Positions 44,010-53,600 of a stretch of 64,000 nucleotides of DNA are shown one piece after another. Where the stretch lies: the NCBI GenBank assembly GCA_900537185.1, contig LS999826.1:1568379-1632378 (forward strand), read 5' to 3'. The notes under the pieces were generated by a model, which made no database searches, was not told where the DNA came from, and saw only the letters and a list, made by a program, of their open reading frames with translations. This DNA comes from Cytophagales bacterium Alg240-R148. GTDB taxonomy: Bacteria > Bacteroidota > Bacteroidia > Cytophagales > Cyclobacteriaceae. The translations under genes were made by a program, and so were the position numbers. The number at the start of each line of letters is the position of its first letter. The stretch's first letter is position 1.

Positions 44010-44576
44010 CTAGTATTTTCTACTTCTATTTTCTACTTCTATTGGCAGTTGGGCATGTACCGAATCCCAATCAAAATGAAGTACAATGGAGCTATCCTCT
44101 GGAACTAAGCTGATGGTGAACTGCTCTGTGAAAATGTCATGGTTGGACGCTCTAATTTTTATTTCTAGTACATCTAGGGCGTGATTGGGCTCAAAAAACC
44201 CAAACTTGCCAAGCTCACTATTCAAATACAATGTCCAATGGTGTTTTTCTGGTATGGCATACATCCTATAACTGCCCCTGTAAATGGGTTTACCACCAAA
44301 TAAAACATTCTGGTTGAAGGTTATTTCAGTGGCGTTGTTGGCACCAAGGCGCCAGTATTGCCCATAGGGTACCAAAGGTTGTAGGGTATCCGAACCAAAA
44401 ATTACCCTGCTCTTTTTATAGGGCCTGCTGTATTGAACTTCCACTTCAAGCCCCTGGTTGAATAAAAATGCAGTGCCCAAAGGGCTTGCTACTTCTTCGT
44501 TTTGCATGGCCACTGTTAAGTAGGCAATAAATGCAATTGATGATAGGCCCAAAACGAGAAATATGGTACGCCGCAT
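44010..44576 (-). CDS. DUF2911 exported protein
   Basis: A 188-residue protein with a signal or anchor at about 1-24. The DUF2911 pattern is plain: VEVQYSRPYKKSRVIFG, PYGQYWRLGANNATEITF, GGKPIYRGSYRMYAIP and WTLYLN. The family is common in Bacteroidota and has no known function. The last ten residues are encoded by a 13-base tandem duplication that shifts the frame; without it the end would read on for a few other residues. It is convergent with the unknown gene at 43305. Confidence 0.85.
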   Translation of the reverse strand: MRRTIFLVLGLSSIAFIAYLTVAMQNEEVASPLGTAFLFNQGLEVEVQYSRPYKKSRVIFGSDTLQPLVPYGQYWRLGANNATEITFNQNVLFGGKPIYRGSYRMYAIPEKHHWTLYLNSELGKFGFFEPNHALDVLEIKIRASNHDIFTEQFTISLVPEDSSIVLHFDWDSVHAQLPIEVENRSRKY

Positions 44577-44903
44577 AATAGAGCTAATTTGGTACTTCTA
44601 TAATTTCGTCATTTTGGTCGATTTATAAAAAGGGCTATTCATTATTATACTACATGGTAGTATTTGAACTATAACGAAATTTCATACTGTGTTTTTTGTC
44701 AAAGTGGATGAAATTGGTACATGTTAAATTAATTGGATAAAAAGAATTGCAGGATTAATTATTCTGTTAAAAGCTGATTGGTAGTGGGTTGAGCCCTGTT
44801 TTGGCGTATGACTAGAATGATTTTGTTTTGAAATTGGATAAAAAGCACGCAGGTGCGGTTACTTTATGGACTCTTACAATATTAATAAGCAACTCTATTA
44901 AAA
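44577..44903. other. Intergenic region with a palindrome and a 14-base direct repeat
   Basis: ATACTAC-ATG-GTAGTAT (44647-44663) is a perfect inverted repeat. AATTGGATAAAAAG occurs at 44731-44744 and again at 44832-44845. Both may serve the divergent genes; no promoter could be named. Confidence 0.4.
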
Positions 44904-46007
44904 ATGAGAACCTATATTCTAACCTTGGCTTTTATCTTTTTGGGCAGTGCGGTATGCGCACAATTCAGCTCAAAAAATGACAACAAATACTTTTGGGGTC
45001 AGCATGCTTCCTGGACTGGAGGTGTTTCACCAGGCCCTATTCCAAACAATGCCAACATCACCATCAACGGATTGATCGAGTGCGAATATTCTCTTCTTCT
45101 AGAAAACAATGCCAACATATTAATCCAAGAACAAGATACCTTGGTAATTTTAGGAAATGCAGAGTTTACCAATTCTGCAACGGTCAATATAATGAACAAT
45201 GCTGTGTTGCTGGTAATAGGGGATGTTACCGTTAAGAATAATTTCACTTTCAATAACATGGGTAAGGTTGTGGTAACAGGAGATTTTGAATCCGAAAACA
45301 ATGCTGCTTACCTCAATACAGATGCCATCTATACATTTGGTAACTTTTCTCCTAATGAAAACAAAACCAGTTACAACGGGCCATCGGTTGGCAACGAGGC
45401 CGACTTCAATACCGACGAACCCCAGCCATTTATAGATTTTGTATATGGGTACATCGTATTGCCCATTGAGCTTAGTTATTTGGATGCTTTTGTGGAAGAG
45501 CAAAAGGTAGTGGTGGAGTGGTCCTCTTCGGAGGAGGAAAATTTTAGCCATTATCAAATAGAACGGTCAGTGGATGGTACAGACTTTCAGACCTTGGGTA
45601 GGGTAGAGGGGAACAACCAAGGTGTGACCACCAGCGAATATTATTTTCTAGACGAAGCGCCTCAAAATGGATACAATTACTACCGGTTAAGGGCCGTGGA
45701 CCTGGATAAAAAAGAAAATGTCTTGGGCCCAGTATTTGTAGAATATCGAAAACCCGATCGGGTGCATATTACGGTGTTTCCTACCCAAGTGGAAAATGGA
45801 CACATCAATGTTAATTTTGATTTTCAGTTGCCCGAACAATCTTGGGTAACTTTGGTAGCCTCCAATGGACAAGTCGTTTCAGAAACGGAATTGGACAACA
45901 GCCAAAACAGTATAAAATTATCGGTGGACGACCTGAACAAGGGCATCTATTTCGTGAAGTACAATACGGAGGATTCTGTAATTACCAAAAGATTTGTAAA
46001 GCATTAA
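44904..46007 (+). CDS. T9SS-secreted protein with a C-terminal sorting domain
   Basis: A 367-residue protein with a signal peptide (about 1-19). The last about 80 residues form a type A sorting domain of the type IX secretion system (VHITVFPTQVENGHINVNF, GIYFVKYNTEDSVITKRFVKH), which delivers the protein to the cell surface. Residues 25-175 are rich in short beta repeats with many Asn (NNANITINGLIE), like a parallel beta fold, and a fibronectin-like stretch precedes the sorting domain. No enzyme motif was found. It ends at a good terminator. Confidence 0.85.
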   Translation: MRTYILTLAFIFLGSAVCAQFSSKNDNKYFWGQHASWTGGVSPGPIPNNANITINGLIECEYSLLLENNANILIQEQDTLVILGNAEFTNSATVNIMNNAVLLVIGDVTVKNNFTFNNMGKVVVTGDFESENNAAYLNTDAIYTFGNFSPNENKTSYNGPSVGNEADFNTDEPQPFIDFVYGYIVLPIELSYLDAFVEEQKVVVEWSSSEEENFSHYQIERSVDGTDFQTLGRVEGNNQGVTTSEYYFLDEAPQNGYNYYRLRAVDLDKKENVLGPVFVEYRKPDRVHITVFPTQVENGHINVNFDFQLPEQSWVTLVASNGQVVSETELDNSQNSIKLSVDDLNKGIYFVKYNTEDSVITKRFVKH

Positions 46008-46039
46008 AAAAGGCTTTAACAGAATGTCAAAGCCTTTTT
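46006..46039. terminator. Terminator between the T9SS protein and the tricorn-type gene
   Basis: AAAAAGGCTTT and AAAGCCTTTTT pair over 11 bases with an 11-base loop, with T and A tracts on both sides, between convergent genes. Confidence 0.8.
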
Positions 46040-46060
46040 CGCAAATGAAATTTTTCTATT

Positions 46061-49000
46061 TTATTCTGTTTCGATGGTTCCCTTTAAGTCGGTACCAATC
46101 AGTACTTCTATTGCTTTTAACAATTGTTGGTCTTCTCTACGCAACATGTATTCATAATTGTTGTTGACTTTAACATCTGGTTCCAATTGTGTGTTTTCTA
46201 AATAACTTCCATCCGGCGCCATCATTCCTACTTGAGGAATACCAAAAACCAAGGAAGGGTCAATTTGGCGTTCCCACCAAACAGCTGTGGCCGTTCCGGC
46301 AACAGGCATACCCACTAATTTCCCAATGTTTTTAGCTTTGTAGGCATAAGGAAACATGTGTGCATCGCTATAGTTGCCTTCACTCATTAATACAGTGGAA
46401 GGTCTAGACCATTTGTTGAGTGGTTCAGTTCCTAAGCGCTGATCGCGCGGTGCAAATTCTAGGTATTGGACCCCGCTCAATAAAGTCGCCAGGTCTTCGT
46501 GCAACCATCCACCCCCATTAAAACGGGTATCAATAATTATGGCTTCTTTGTCCATGTTTCTTCCCAATAATTCTTCGTATGCAACCCGATAACTGGCGTC
46601 GTTCATGCCCCGTATGTGGATGTACCCCACTTTTCCTTTAGAAAAACTTTCTACGGCAGCTCTAGAAATGTTAACCCAACGCTTGTACCGCAATTGGAAT
46701 TCAGCTCCTGTGCTAATGGGTTTAATTACTTCTTCCCACCGTTTGCTACTGGTCTTATCGTACAGAGAAAGCAACATGTTTTTTCCAATTTGACGGTTCA
46801 GCAATGTATTGACATTGGTGGCGGTCGTAATTTTTACACCATTGATCTTTTCTATAATCGTTCCCTTTTTAACTTTTGAATCTGCATTGTCTAGTGGGCC
46901 CCCTTCCATTACTTCTTCAATTTCTAACCCATCGCTTTTGTGGTTTTCGTCATAGAAAACGCCCAGACTAGCGGTGGCATCGCCCATGGATACCCTTGGT
47001 CGGTACCGGCAACCTGTGTGGGAGGCATTTAGCTCCCCTAGAAGTTCACTTAATAATTCAGCAAAATCATAGTTGTTATTAATAGAGGGCAAGAACCTTT
47101 TATAACTTTTGCCATACATGTCCCAATCCACTCCATGTAAATCTTCTCGGTAGAATTTTTTCACTACTTGTCGCCAGCTGTGGTCGAAAATATAAGCCCG
47201 CTCTTCTGATAATTTTAACTGCATTTCCCCATTAATCCCGATGGTCTTTTTACTGCCGTCGCTGGTCTTAATTTTGTGGATTCTTCCACTGGCTTGTACA
47301 AATAGGTTTTCCCCTTTTTTGTCCAACACCATGCCGTTGGCATTAGAACCTATGTGCGACAACACCTTAGTAGATCGGGTGCGAATATTGGCTTCCCATA
47401 TATCAAACCCATCCGCTACACGGCTCAAATAATACAATTTTTGACCATCTTTTGATAAAACGGCAGCAGCTAAATCTGAAGAATGAATGGTTAATCGCGT
47501 TTTTCTGGCCTCTAATCCTTTTTTCTCGATAACGATATCGGCTGTTTTATTGTCCTCTTTGTCTTTATCTTTGTCTTTGTCGTCTTTTTTCTCCTCTTTT
47601 TTCTTTTCTTTCCAAAGTTCGTAATCCGATTTAGAAAGTTTAAATTCGTCATATGCAGCTTGAGTGAAGAACATGCCGTAGATGTCGTATTCTCCCCCCC
47701 AGGAGCCATGGTTTTTTTGCCCATCTCGATCAGAGCCCCACACCATCATTTCTCCACCTTTGGCCCAAATTGGAATGGCATCGTTGTAACCACTTTTTGT
47801 TAAATTGATGTATTTTTCTGACCCATCTGCTTTGATCAACCCAATGTCCGAAATCCAGTTGTGCTCAATCATTGTTGCGAGTAACCACTTGCTGTCTGGG
47901 GACCAAGTGAAATACTGGTCTCCATCGGAGTAAGAGTAATTTTGTTTCCTTCCAAGAACAGACCTTACTGCACCAGATTTAATGTTTTTAATTTTGATTT
48001 CAGTTCTTTCACTCAGGTAAGCAATCTCTTCTCCGTTAGGAGAATATGCTGGCTGAAATTCTTCTTCTGAAGTGCCAATAATCTGGGTTTCCTTCAATAC
48101 GGTGGCGGCATAAAAGTAGTCCTCTTCCGATCGGGTCAGGCTACTTTCATAGATGTCCCAGTTGTTATTTCTTTCGGAAGCATATAATATTTTCTTTCCA
48201 TCCGGATGGAAACTGACAGAGCGTTCTTGTTCGGCGGTATTGGTAATTCTTTTGGTGTTGCCTCCTTCAATAGACGAAACAAAAACTTCCCCTCGCACAA
48301 TGTATGCAACTTCTTTGCCGTTGGGTGAAACTGCCATTTCAGAAATATTTCCATTAATTGAAATGGTTTTGGATGCGTTGCTTCTCCCATCGTTTTGAAA
48401 TGCAATGTTTACTTTTACAGGAGATTGCCCATCTTGCATGGTATAAATGCCACCATCAAATGAAAAGCACAACGTGCCGCTGTTGGCCGCGGTTAAAAAC
48501 CGAACCGGATGTTTTGTAAAGGTGGTCAGAGCAGTGGGGTTTTCTTGCCCGTCTAATGGCATAGAGTATACATTAAAAGAACCAGACCGCTCGCTTAAGT
48601 AAACAATTTCATTGTCAGATTTGAATAGGGCATTCCGGTCTTCGCCTCCCCATTTGGTTAGTTGTGTGTATTTTTTGCTGCTCGGGTCCATCATCCAGAT
48701 GTCTCTGGTAATTGCCGATTGGTGGTGTTTTCTCCACTTATCTTCGTATCCTTTCCTGTCATGGAAGATTATTTTGTCTCCTTTGGCATTGTAACGGGCG
48801 TCATCTGCTGCAAAAGTGGAAACAATTTGTGGTGTTCCCTGTCCATTTACATTGGCGGTATAGAGTTCTGGAAGGAAGCCATAAGGGAACTGGCTGCTAG
48901 AAGCCAAATCAGTTCTAACTGACGAAAACAAGACCTGAGAATTGTCCGCTGAGAAATCAGAAGGAAGGTCGTCAGAAGAATGGACTGTCAACCTTGTTGC

Positions 49001-49297
49001 CGGCCCCCCTTGAGCTGGCATGACGTAGACATCAAAGTTGCCTTTTCTGTTGGAAGCAAAGGCGATGCTTTTCCCGTCATGCGACCATACTGGCATAAAA
49101 TCATGGCCTTCGTGGAGGGTAATTGGCGTAGCCACCCCACCGCTGCTAGGTACTTTAAACAAATCTCCCTGATAACTGAATACAATTTCTTTGCCATCTG
49201 GTGAAATAGCTGGATAGCGCATCCAAAGGTTGTCGTTTTGGGCGTAGCACCAATTTACACCAAGGCAAATGGTGAGCAAGAGTAGAATTTTTTTCAT
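46061..49297 (-). CDS. Tricorn-type S41 protease with beta-propellers and PDZ domain
   Basis: A 1078-residue exported protease with a signal peptide (about 1-20). Residues about 25-720 hold propeller blades of the TolB/PD40 kind (PVWSHDGKSIAFASNRKGNFD), interrupted by a highly charged KEKKEEKKDDKDKDKDKED linker at about 560-583. A tricorn core domain follows, then a PDZ domain (about 770-840) and the S41 catalytic domain with FNGGGW and the nucleophile S977 in NYSDAH. This is the usual layout of bacterial tricorn homologues that trim peptides from larger proteases. Confidence 0.92.
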   Translation of the reverse strand: MKKILLLLTICLGVNWCYAQNDNLWMRYPAISPDGKEIVFSYQGDLFKVPSSGGVATPITLHEGHDFMPVWSHDGKSIAFASNRKGNFDVYVMPAQGGPATRLTVHSSDDLPSDFSADNSQVLFSSVRTDLASSSQFPYGFLPELYTANVNGQGTPQIVSTFAADDARYNAKGDKIIFHDRKGYEDKWRKHHQSAITRDIWMMDPSSKKYTQLTKWGGEDRNALFKSDNEIVYLSERSGSFNVYSMPLDGQENPTALTTFTKHPVRFLTAANSGTLCFSFDGGIYTMQDGQSPVKVNIAFQNDGRSNASKTISINGNISEMAVSPNGKEVAYIVRGEVFVSSIEGGNTKRITNTAEQERSVSFHPDGKKILYASERNNNWDIYESSLTRSEEDYFYAATVLKETQIIGTSEEEFQPAYSPNGEEIAYLSERTEIKIKNIKSGAVRSVLGRKQNYSYSDGDQYFTWSPDSKWLLATMIEHNWISDIGLIKADGSEKYINLTKSGYNDAIPIWAKGGEMMVWGSDRDGQKNHGSWGGEYDIYGMFFTQAAYDEFKLSKSDYELWKEKKKEEKKDDKDKDKDKEDNKTADIVIEKKGLEARKTRLTIHSSDLAAAVLSKDGQKLYYLSRVADGFDIWEANIRTRSTKVLSHIGSNANGMVLDKKGENLFVQASGRIHKIKTSDGSKKTIGINGEMQLKLSEERAYIFDHSWRQVVKKFYREDLHGVDWDMYGKSYKRFLPSINNNYDFAELLSELLGELNASHTGCRYRPRVSMGDATASLGVFYDENHKSDGLEIEEVMEGGPLDNADSKVKKGTIIEKINGVKITTATNVNTLLNRQIGKNMLLSLYDKTSSKRWEEVIKPISTGAEFQLRYKRWVNISRAAVESFSKGKVGYIHIRGMNDASYRVAYEELLGRNMDKEAIIIDTRFNGGGWLHEDLATLLSGVQYLEFAPRDQRLGTEPLNKWSRPSTVLMSEGNYSDAHMFPYAYKAKNIGKLVGMPVAGTATAVWWERQIDPSLVFGIPQVGMMAPDGSYLENTQLEPDVKVNNNYEYMLRREDQQLLKAIEVLIGTDLKGTIETE

Positions 49298-49593
49298 TTG
49301 ATTTGTTCAAGTTGGTTGATAGTCCTTGAATTTCGTATGTAAATCATTCAAATCAAAGTATTTAGAATAAATTGTAGGAGCGGAGTTATTGGAGTAGCCA
49401 AACATAGAAGTCTAAAAAATCAAATGACTTCGAATTTTGAAGGACCACTTTCCAAGAGTCCAAGTGAATACCATACATTCATTGGGACGCAACCAACTGC
49501 ATCCCAACCAAAGGAAGTAGCGACAGAGTTATCAACCAAGAACCTAAAAACGTTGGTGTAGGTTGGATTGGGATGGGATGGGATAAAGTGGTT
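49298..49593. other. Gap without a gene
   Basis: It should hold the promoter of the tricorn-type gene. A run of three GGGAT units near 49570-49584 is the only notable pattern. No hairpin terminator for the lipocalin-like gene was identified. Confidence 0.3.
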
Positions 49594-50100
49594 TTAGGAA
49601 CTTTTTGTGGAATGGTATGTAAGAATATAAAAGTATTTTTTTTTGTAAGCACGGTATTTTAGTACAAGTTTTTCGGGGGTTAAGGTGAGCACTTGGTATT
49701 GGGTTACTTGTTCTTCAGAAGCAGAGAGCAACAGTTGGTCCTCTTGCATTTGCCAGTTGCCATTTTGGTAAACCTGTAAACTTTCTTTGCGCGCTTTGCT
49801 GTTACCTTCGTCAAAAATATAGGTGCCATCGCGGTTAAAGATGATAACGTCGTCCAAGTCCGATTTCATAAATTGTCCGGTAATGTTTTTGACCTTGGAA
49901 TCATCGGTATTGTGTTCGTAAACTTCTATTTTCACTTCTTTCCAACTTGTGTCCAGAAGCATTTTGTTTTCGTTGGTGAGATGGAAGTTTTTCGTTGAAA
50001 AAGCGGAATCGTGTTGTTTTTTTGCGCAAGCAGCGCATATAACAATTGCAAAAATTGCTGCTAAATGGCTAAATCGAGCTATTTTAGGTTTCATAAACAA
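49594..50100 (-). CDS. Lipocalin-like lipoprotein
   Basis: A 168-residue protein with a lipoprotein signal ending in CAAC (lipidated C25). The rest has the beta-rich, single-domain look of the lipocalin family found widely in Bacteroidota (TSWKEVKIEVYEHN, VIIFNRDGTYIFDEG, NWQMQEDQLLLSA). No ligand is known. An ATG at residue 3 is an equal start. It stands alone. Confidence 0.7.
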   Translation of the reverse strand: MFMKPKIARFSHLAAIFAIVICAACAKKQHDSAFSTKNFHLTNENKMLLDTSWKEVKIEVYEHNTDDSKVKNITGQFMKSDLDDVIIFNRDGTYIFDEGNSKARKESLQVYQNGNWQMQEDQLLLSASEEQVTQYQVLTLTPEKLVLKYRAYKKKYFYILTYHSTKSS

Positions 50101-50573
50101 GTAGGTTAGGTTATTTTGTATCTATAATTCAAGTAAAAGTTCCTAGGGTTTGAGAATTGTCTTATTTGGAGTCTAAAATCCACGGTACAGGTAAAGAGTA
50201 TTTCATTCCTCTAAGTTTTAATTTAAAGTAGTAATAGTTAAAAAATAATTGTGTGACGTCAACGGTTCATTGCACAATATTTATGCCAAATAATTTATGT
50301 TAAGTGTTTGAAACACTTGACAATACCCAATAATTATTTTGCTGTACAGAATTACTTTTTGCGCATTTCATTTGCTGGATAAAGCGTTTTAATTTATAAC
50401 CCTGAGCTTGGTTTGGGCGTGTTTCTTGGCCTCTAAGTTGTGCCGGAGGTCTAGAGGTTCGTATTTTTTCTATTTTGCTCCACTTTTGATATAAAAAACC
50501 TTGGCTGTCAATAATTTGAAAACAAAAATAGGAAGCGACCCTACAACTTGGATGCAATGTTGTACTAGGAAAG
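50101..50573. other. 473-base gap with a palindrome
   Basis: AAGTGTTT-G-AAACACTT (50302-50318) is a perfect inverted repeat. A short reading frame on the minus strand (50300-50557) has no family features. No RNA gene was recognised. The region may include the end signals of the LysR gene and the promoter of the lipocalin-like gene. Confidence 0.4.
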
Positions 50574-51446
50574 TTAGAAATCGAGTAATTGGATTACCTT
50601 CTGTATTGCCTGGTCTTGTATGTTTTTTTTGTAGAAAACGGCCAGTTCTAATGGCATTGTCCAATCTTGGATGCCATAAAAGTCAATGGCCAAGTTAAAA
50701 CCTTGCGCCAAACTATAGGGCAGTATGGTGATGCCTAAATCTTGTTCAACCAACTTTAATATAGTGGAAGCATGTAAGGATTCGTGCTGCACTTTGGGAA
50801 CAAAATTGTGATGGGCTGCAATGCGCATTATTTGGTTCCTATACTCTGTACCAGCTTCCTTGGGGTAGAGGATAAACGGAACGTCTGAAAAATCTGCTGC
50901 TCGGCTGTTCGCATGCAGGCCCCATTGGTTGTTTTGTGCCATTGCAACCACCGTCTTTTCATTGAATACAACTTTTGAAACCACTGTTTTGGAGCTTGGT
51001 ACAGGCCTGCAAAACACAATGTCCAGTGCCCCATCTTGTAAACGCTGGAGGAGATCGGTTGAATTGCTCTCCATAATTTTTGTATGGATTCCAGGGAGTT
51101 TTTGTTGAATTTTATTCAAATAACCAGGTAACACATTGTGCATGGCAGAACCAATGCAGCCAATATTAATGTGCCCATGAATGCTGTGACCAATATCGGC
51201 GATGGAGGTACTTATAAAATCCATTTTTTTCATTAATTGATACCCTTCTTTTTGTAAAAACTGTCCGGAGGGAGTGAGGGCTACATTGCGCCTATCTCTT
51301 TTGAATAACAGAACACCTAATGTTTGTTCTAGTTCTTTAATCTGTCTGGAAAGTGCTGGTTGGGCTATGTGCAGTTTTTCTGCTGCGCGTCTGAAGTGCA
51401 GTTCTTCAGATAAAACTATAAAATATCGGATGTGTCGAAATTCCAT
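50574..51446 (-). CDS. LysR-family transcriptional regulator
   Basis: A 290-residue regulator. The winged helix-turn-helix (about 1-60, FRRAAEKLHIAQPALSRQIKELE) is typical, followed by the two-lobed effector domain (about 88-290). A perfect inverted repeat TGATAAC-TATTG-GTTATCA begins 2 bases upstream of the start and is a likely autoregulatory site. The divergent small lipoprotein gene at 51539 is the natural target. The effector is unknown. Confidence 0.93.
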   Translation of the reverse strand: MEFRHIRYFIVLSEELHFRRAAEKLHIAQPALSRQIKELEQTLGVLLFKRDRRNVALTPSGQFLQKEGYQLMKKMDFISTSIADIGHSIHGHINIGCIGSAMHNVLPGYLNKIQQKLPGIHTKIMESNSTDLLQRLQDGALDIVFCRPVPSSKTVVSKVVFNEKTVVAMAQNNQWGLHANSRAADFSDVPFILYPKEAGTEYRNQIMRIAAHHNFVPKVQHESLHASTILKLVEQDLGITILPYSLAQGFNLAIDFYGIQDWTMPLELAVFYKKNIQDQAIQKVIQLLDF

Positions 51447-51447
51447 T

Positions 51448-51466
51448 TGATAACTATTGGTTATCA
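51448..51466. promoter_or_regulatory. LysR binding site
   Basis: TGATAAC-TATTG-GTTATCA, perfect 7-base arms. It contains the T-N11-A form of LysR boxes and lies between lysR and the divergent gene. Confidence 0.65.
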
Positions 51467-51538
51467 GTTAATGTATAAAATTCTATTTTTTATATCAAAT
51501 GATAGTCGAGATATTTGTCCTAAAACCAAATAATTAGT

Positions 51539-51883
51539 ATGAATAATAACACAGTTAAACTATTGCCCTTCGTTTTGTTATTTGCGTTGGGCTGTTCCTC
51601 TACCAAAACAAAAGATGCCATGGTACAACAAGGGTTTATAGAAGTGGTGGTTCAAAACCACCTCGTTTCACACGGTTTTGATGCCAACAACCAAGAAATA
51701 ATTGAAACAGTAGAAGTAGAGAAACCGGCTAAGAAGTACCTCTCGATGGACCGAATTCAATCCATAAGTGAAAAGTACATTTTAACTACCTACAGCCATG
51801 GAAGGCTGGTCTATTGGGAATACGAAGGAAGTTACGAACAGTTGAAAGAACAAATTGAAGGACAAGTGCAAGTAAAACAATAG
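51539..51883 (+). CDS. Small lipoprotein of unknown function
   Basis: A 114-residue protein with a lipobox (FALGCSS, C19). The rest is mixed and charged with no known domain. It is divergent from lysR and shares the region with its operator, so it may be controlled by that regulator. No partner was found. Confidence 0.7.
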   Translation: MNNNTVKLLPFVLLFALGCSSTKTKDAMVQQGFIEVVVQNHLVSHGFDANNQEIIETVEVEKPAKKYLSMDRIQSISEKYILTTYSHGRLVYWEYEGSYEQLKEQIEGQVQVKQ

Positions 51884-52052
51884 CTCTAGTATAGAAGGAC
51901 TCGAACCTTTTGCTTCTTTAAGACACTTTACCGACTGGTTGCCCGATATAGAATAGAAAAGTTTCAACCCCGGGTAGTTACAATTGGCCACAGCTTGCGC
52001 CGTGTTGGACCCTAATTTTTTTCAAATGCCTTAAAACTTACTACTTTTAAGC

Positions 52053-52877
52053 ATGTTGGAAAAAATAAAATCGAGGTACCGCCGTTGGTTGTTGGTGCTG
52101 GCAATTGTTACCGGGGCCATTCCATTGGTTTTAACAGCATATGAATTGTTGTCTACCGAAAAAGAATCTGTTGTATTTCTAGAAGGTTATAGTGCCACGC
52201 TGGGTCTGTTCATTTTGCTCTATTACGTTTTATTAATAGTGTTGGCCGCGGTTTGGGTGCTTCGGCAGTTGTTGTCTTTGGTAAAGGCTAAAAAAGAATT
52301 AAAAAAGGCCGAATTGATGCACTTAAAAAGCCAAGTGAACCCCCACTTTTTTTTTAACATGCTCAATAACTTATATGGTATGGTGGAAGTGGATGTGGAA
52401 CGGGCCCAACAGCTGATTTTAAAACTATCCGATATGATGCGCTACAGCATTTACCAAGGGCAAGCCGATGCTGTTACCATCCAAGAAGAAATTGAGTACA
52501 TTCAAAACTTTATAGAACTGCACAAAATGCGGTACCTAAAAAAAGTTGAAGTTGATTTTACGTATATTATAGAGGAAGAGCAATGCCAGGTGATGCCTTT
52601 GCTGTTTATTATACTCGTTGAAAATGCTTTTAAACATGGAGTAGAAAACCTTATTGAGGATGCCAAGGTCGAAATAAAACTTGTAGCCAAAAAGGATGCA
52701 ATAGAATTTACCATCCGCAATAATTTTAATCCAGCTTTACAAAAAGAGAAAAATGGAATAGGGTTGGAAAACTTAAAACGTCGATTGGAATTGGTATACA
52801 ATAAAAAACATGCGTTAAAATTTAGGGTCAACGCCGACCATTACGAAGTTCAATTAAACTTGCAGTTACATGATTAG
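52053..52877 (+). CDS. LytS-type sensor histidine kinase
   Basis: A 274-residue kinase with two hydrophobic segments (about 12-30 and 50-72) and a His_kinase domain with VNPHFFFNMLNN (H98). The ATP-binding boxes VENAFKHGVEN and GIGLENLKRRLEL are present. It is shorter than the kinase at 41024 because it has fewer membrane helices. The end overlaps the response regulator gene by 8 bases. Confidence 0.92.
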   Translation: MLEKIKSRYRRWLLVLAIVTGAIPLVLTAYELLSTEKESVVFLEGYSATLGLFILLYYVLLIVLAAVWVLRQLLSLVKAKKELKKAELMHLKSQVNPHFFFNMLNNLYGMVEVDVERAQQLILKLSDMMRYSIYQGQADAVTIQEEIEYIQNFIELHKMRYLKKVEVDFTYIIEEEQCQVMPLLFIILVENAFKHGVENLIEDAKVEIKLVAKKDAIEFTIRNNFNPALQKEKNGIGLENLKRRLELVYNKKHALKFRVNADHYEVQLNLQLHD

Positions 52878-53568
52878 GTACATGGTTGTGGATGACGAAT
52901 ACATGGCGCATGAAGTCATAAAAAAATATTGTGCAATGTTGCCCGATATGCAATGGGTGAAAAGTTGTAACGATGCATTGGAAGCGCTAGAGTTTTTAAG
53001 AAACAATACGGTGGATTTAATATTTTTAGACTTGAACATGCCTCAATTAAAAGGCTTCGATTTTTTAAAGACTTTGACCAACCAACCCAAAATTATTGTA
53101 ACTACTGCCTACAAAGAATATGCATTAGAAGGGTATGAGTTGGATATTGTGGATTATTTGTTAAAACCTTTTAGTTTTGAAAGGTTGCTGAAAGCAATTA
53201 ACAAAGCTTTTAAAGCGGATTCGGGTGCATCCATCCCGAAAGATAAAGCTCCTGCGGATGCAGCTGAAAGAATATTTATTAAATCCAATAAGAAGTATTT
53301 GCAGCTGGTAGTGGAGGAGGTGCTTTTTGTAGAAGCATCTGGCAACTATGTGCAAATAACAACCGAACACGAAACCATAAAGTTAAGAGAAAAGTTATCG
53401 GATGTTTTGGTTATGTTGCCAGAAAATAAATTTTTACAAGTGCACAAGTCATTTGCTGTTTCTATTGCACAAATAAAAAGTATTGTAGGCAATAGAATTA
53501 TTTTAGGGCAGCACGAAATACCTATAGGGAATATGTATAGGGCATCGGTGCTGGATCTAGTAAAATGA
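52870..53568 (+). CDS. LytTR response regulator
   Basis: A 232-residue protein with receiver domain (about 2-118, acidic D8/D9 and phosphorylation site D54 in FLDLNMP) and LytTR domain (about 130-230, FVEASGNYVQI, FLQVHKSFAVSIAQIKSI). It forms a pair with the preceding kinase and is the second such system in the window, 10 kb from the first. Confidence 0.93.
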   Translation: MIRYMVVDDEYMAHEVIKKYCAMLPDMQWVKSCNDALEALEFLRNNTVDLIFLDLNMPQLKGFDFLKTLTNQPKIIVTTAYKEYALEGYELDIVDYLLKPFSFERLLKAINKAFKADSGASIPKDKAPADAAERIFIKSNKKYLQLVVEEVLFVEASGNYVQITTEHETIKLREKLSDVLVMLPENKFLQVHKSFAVSIAQIKSIVGNRIILGQHEIPIGNMYRASVLDLVK

Positions 53569-53600
53569 ATGGACTAGGACAAATTTTTTGTTTGTAGTGT

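Noticed and set aside
49570-49584. Three GGGAT units as a functional repeat
   Set aside because: Too short and simple; likely chance.
50300-50557. 85-codon minus-strand frame after the LysR gene
   Set aside because: No domain, and no start signal; it covers the palindrome at 50302 only by its end.
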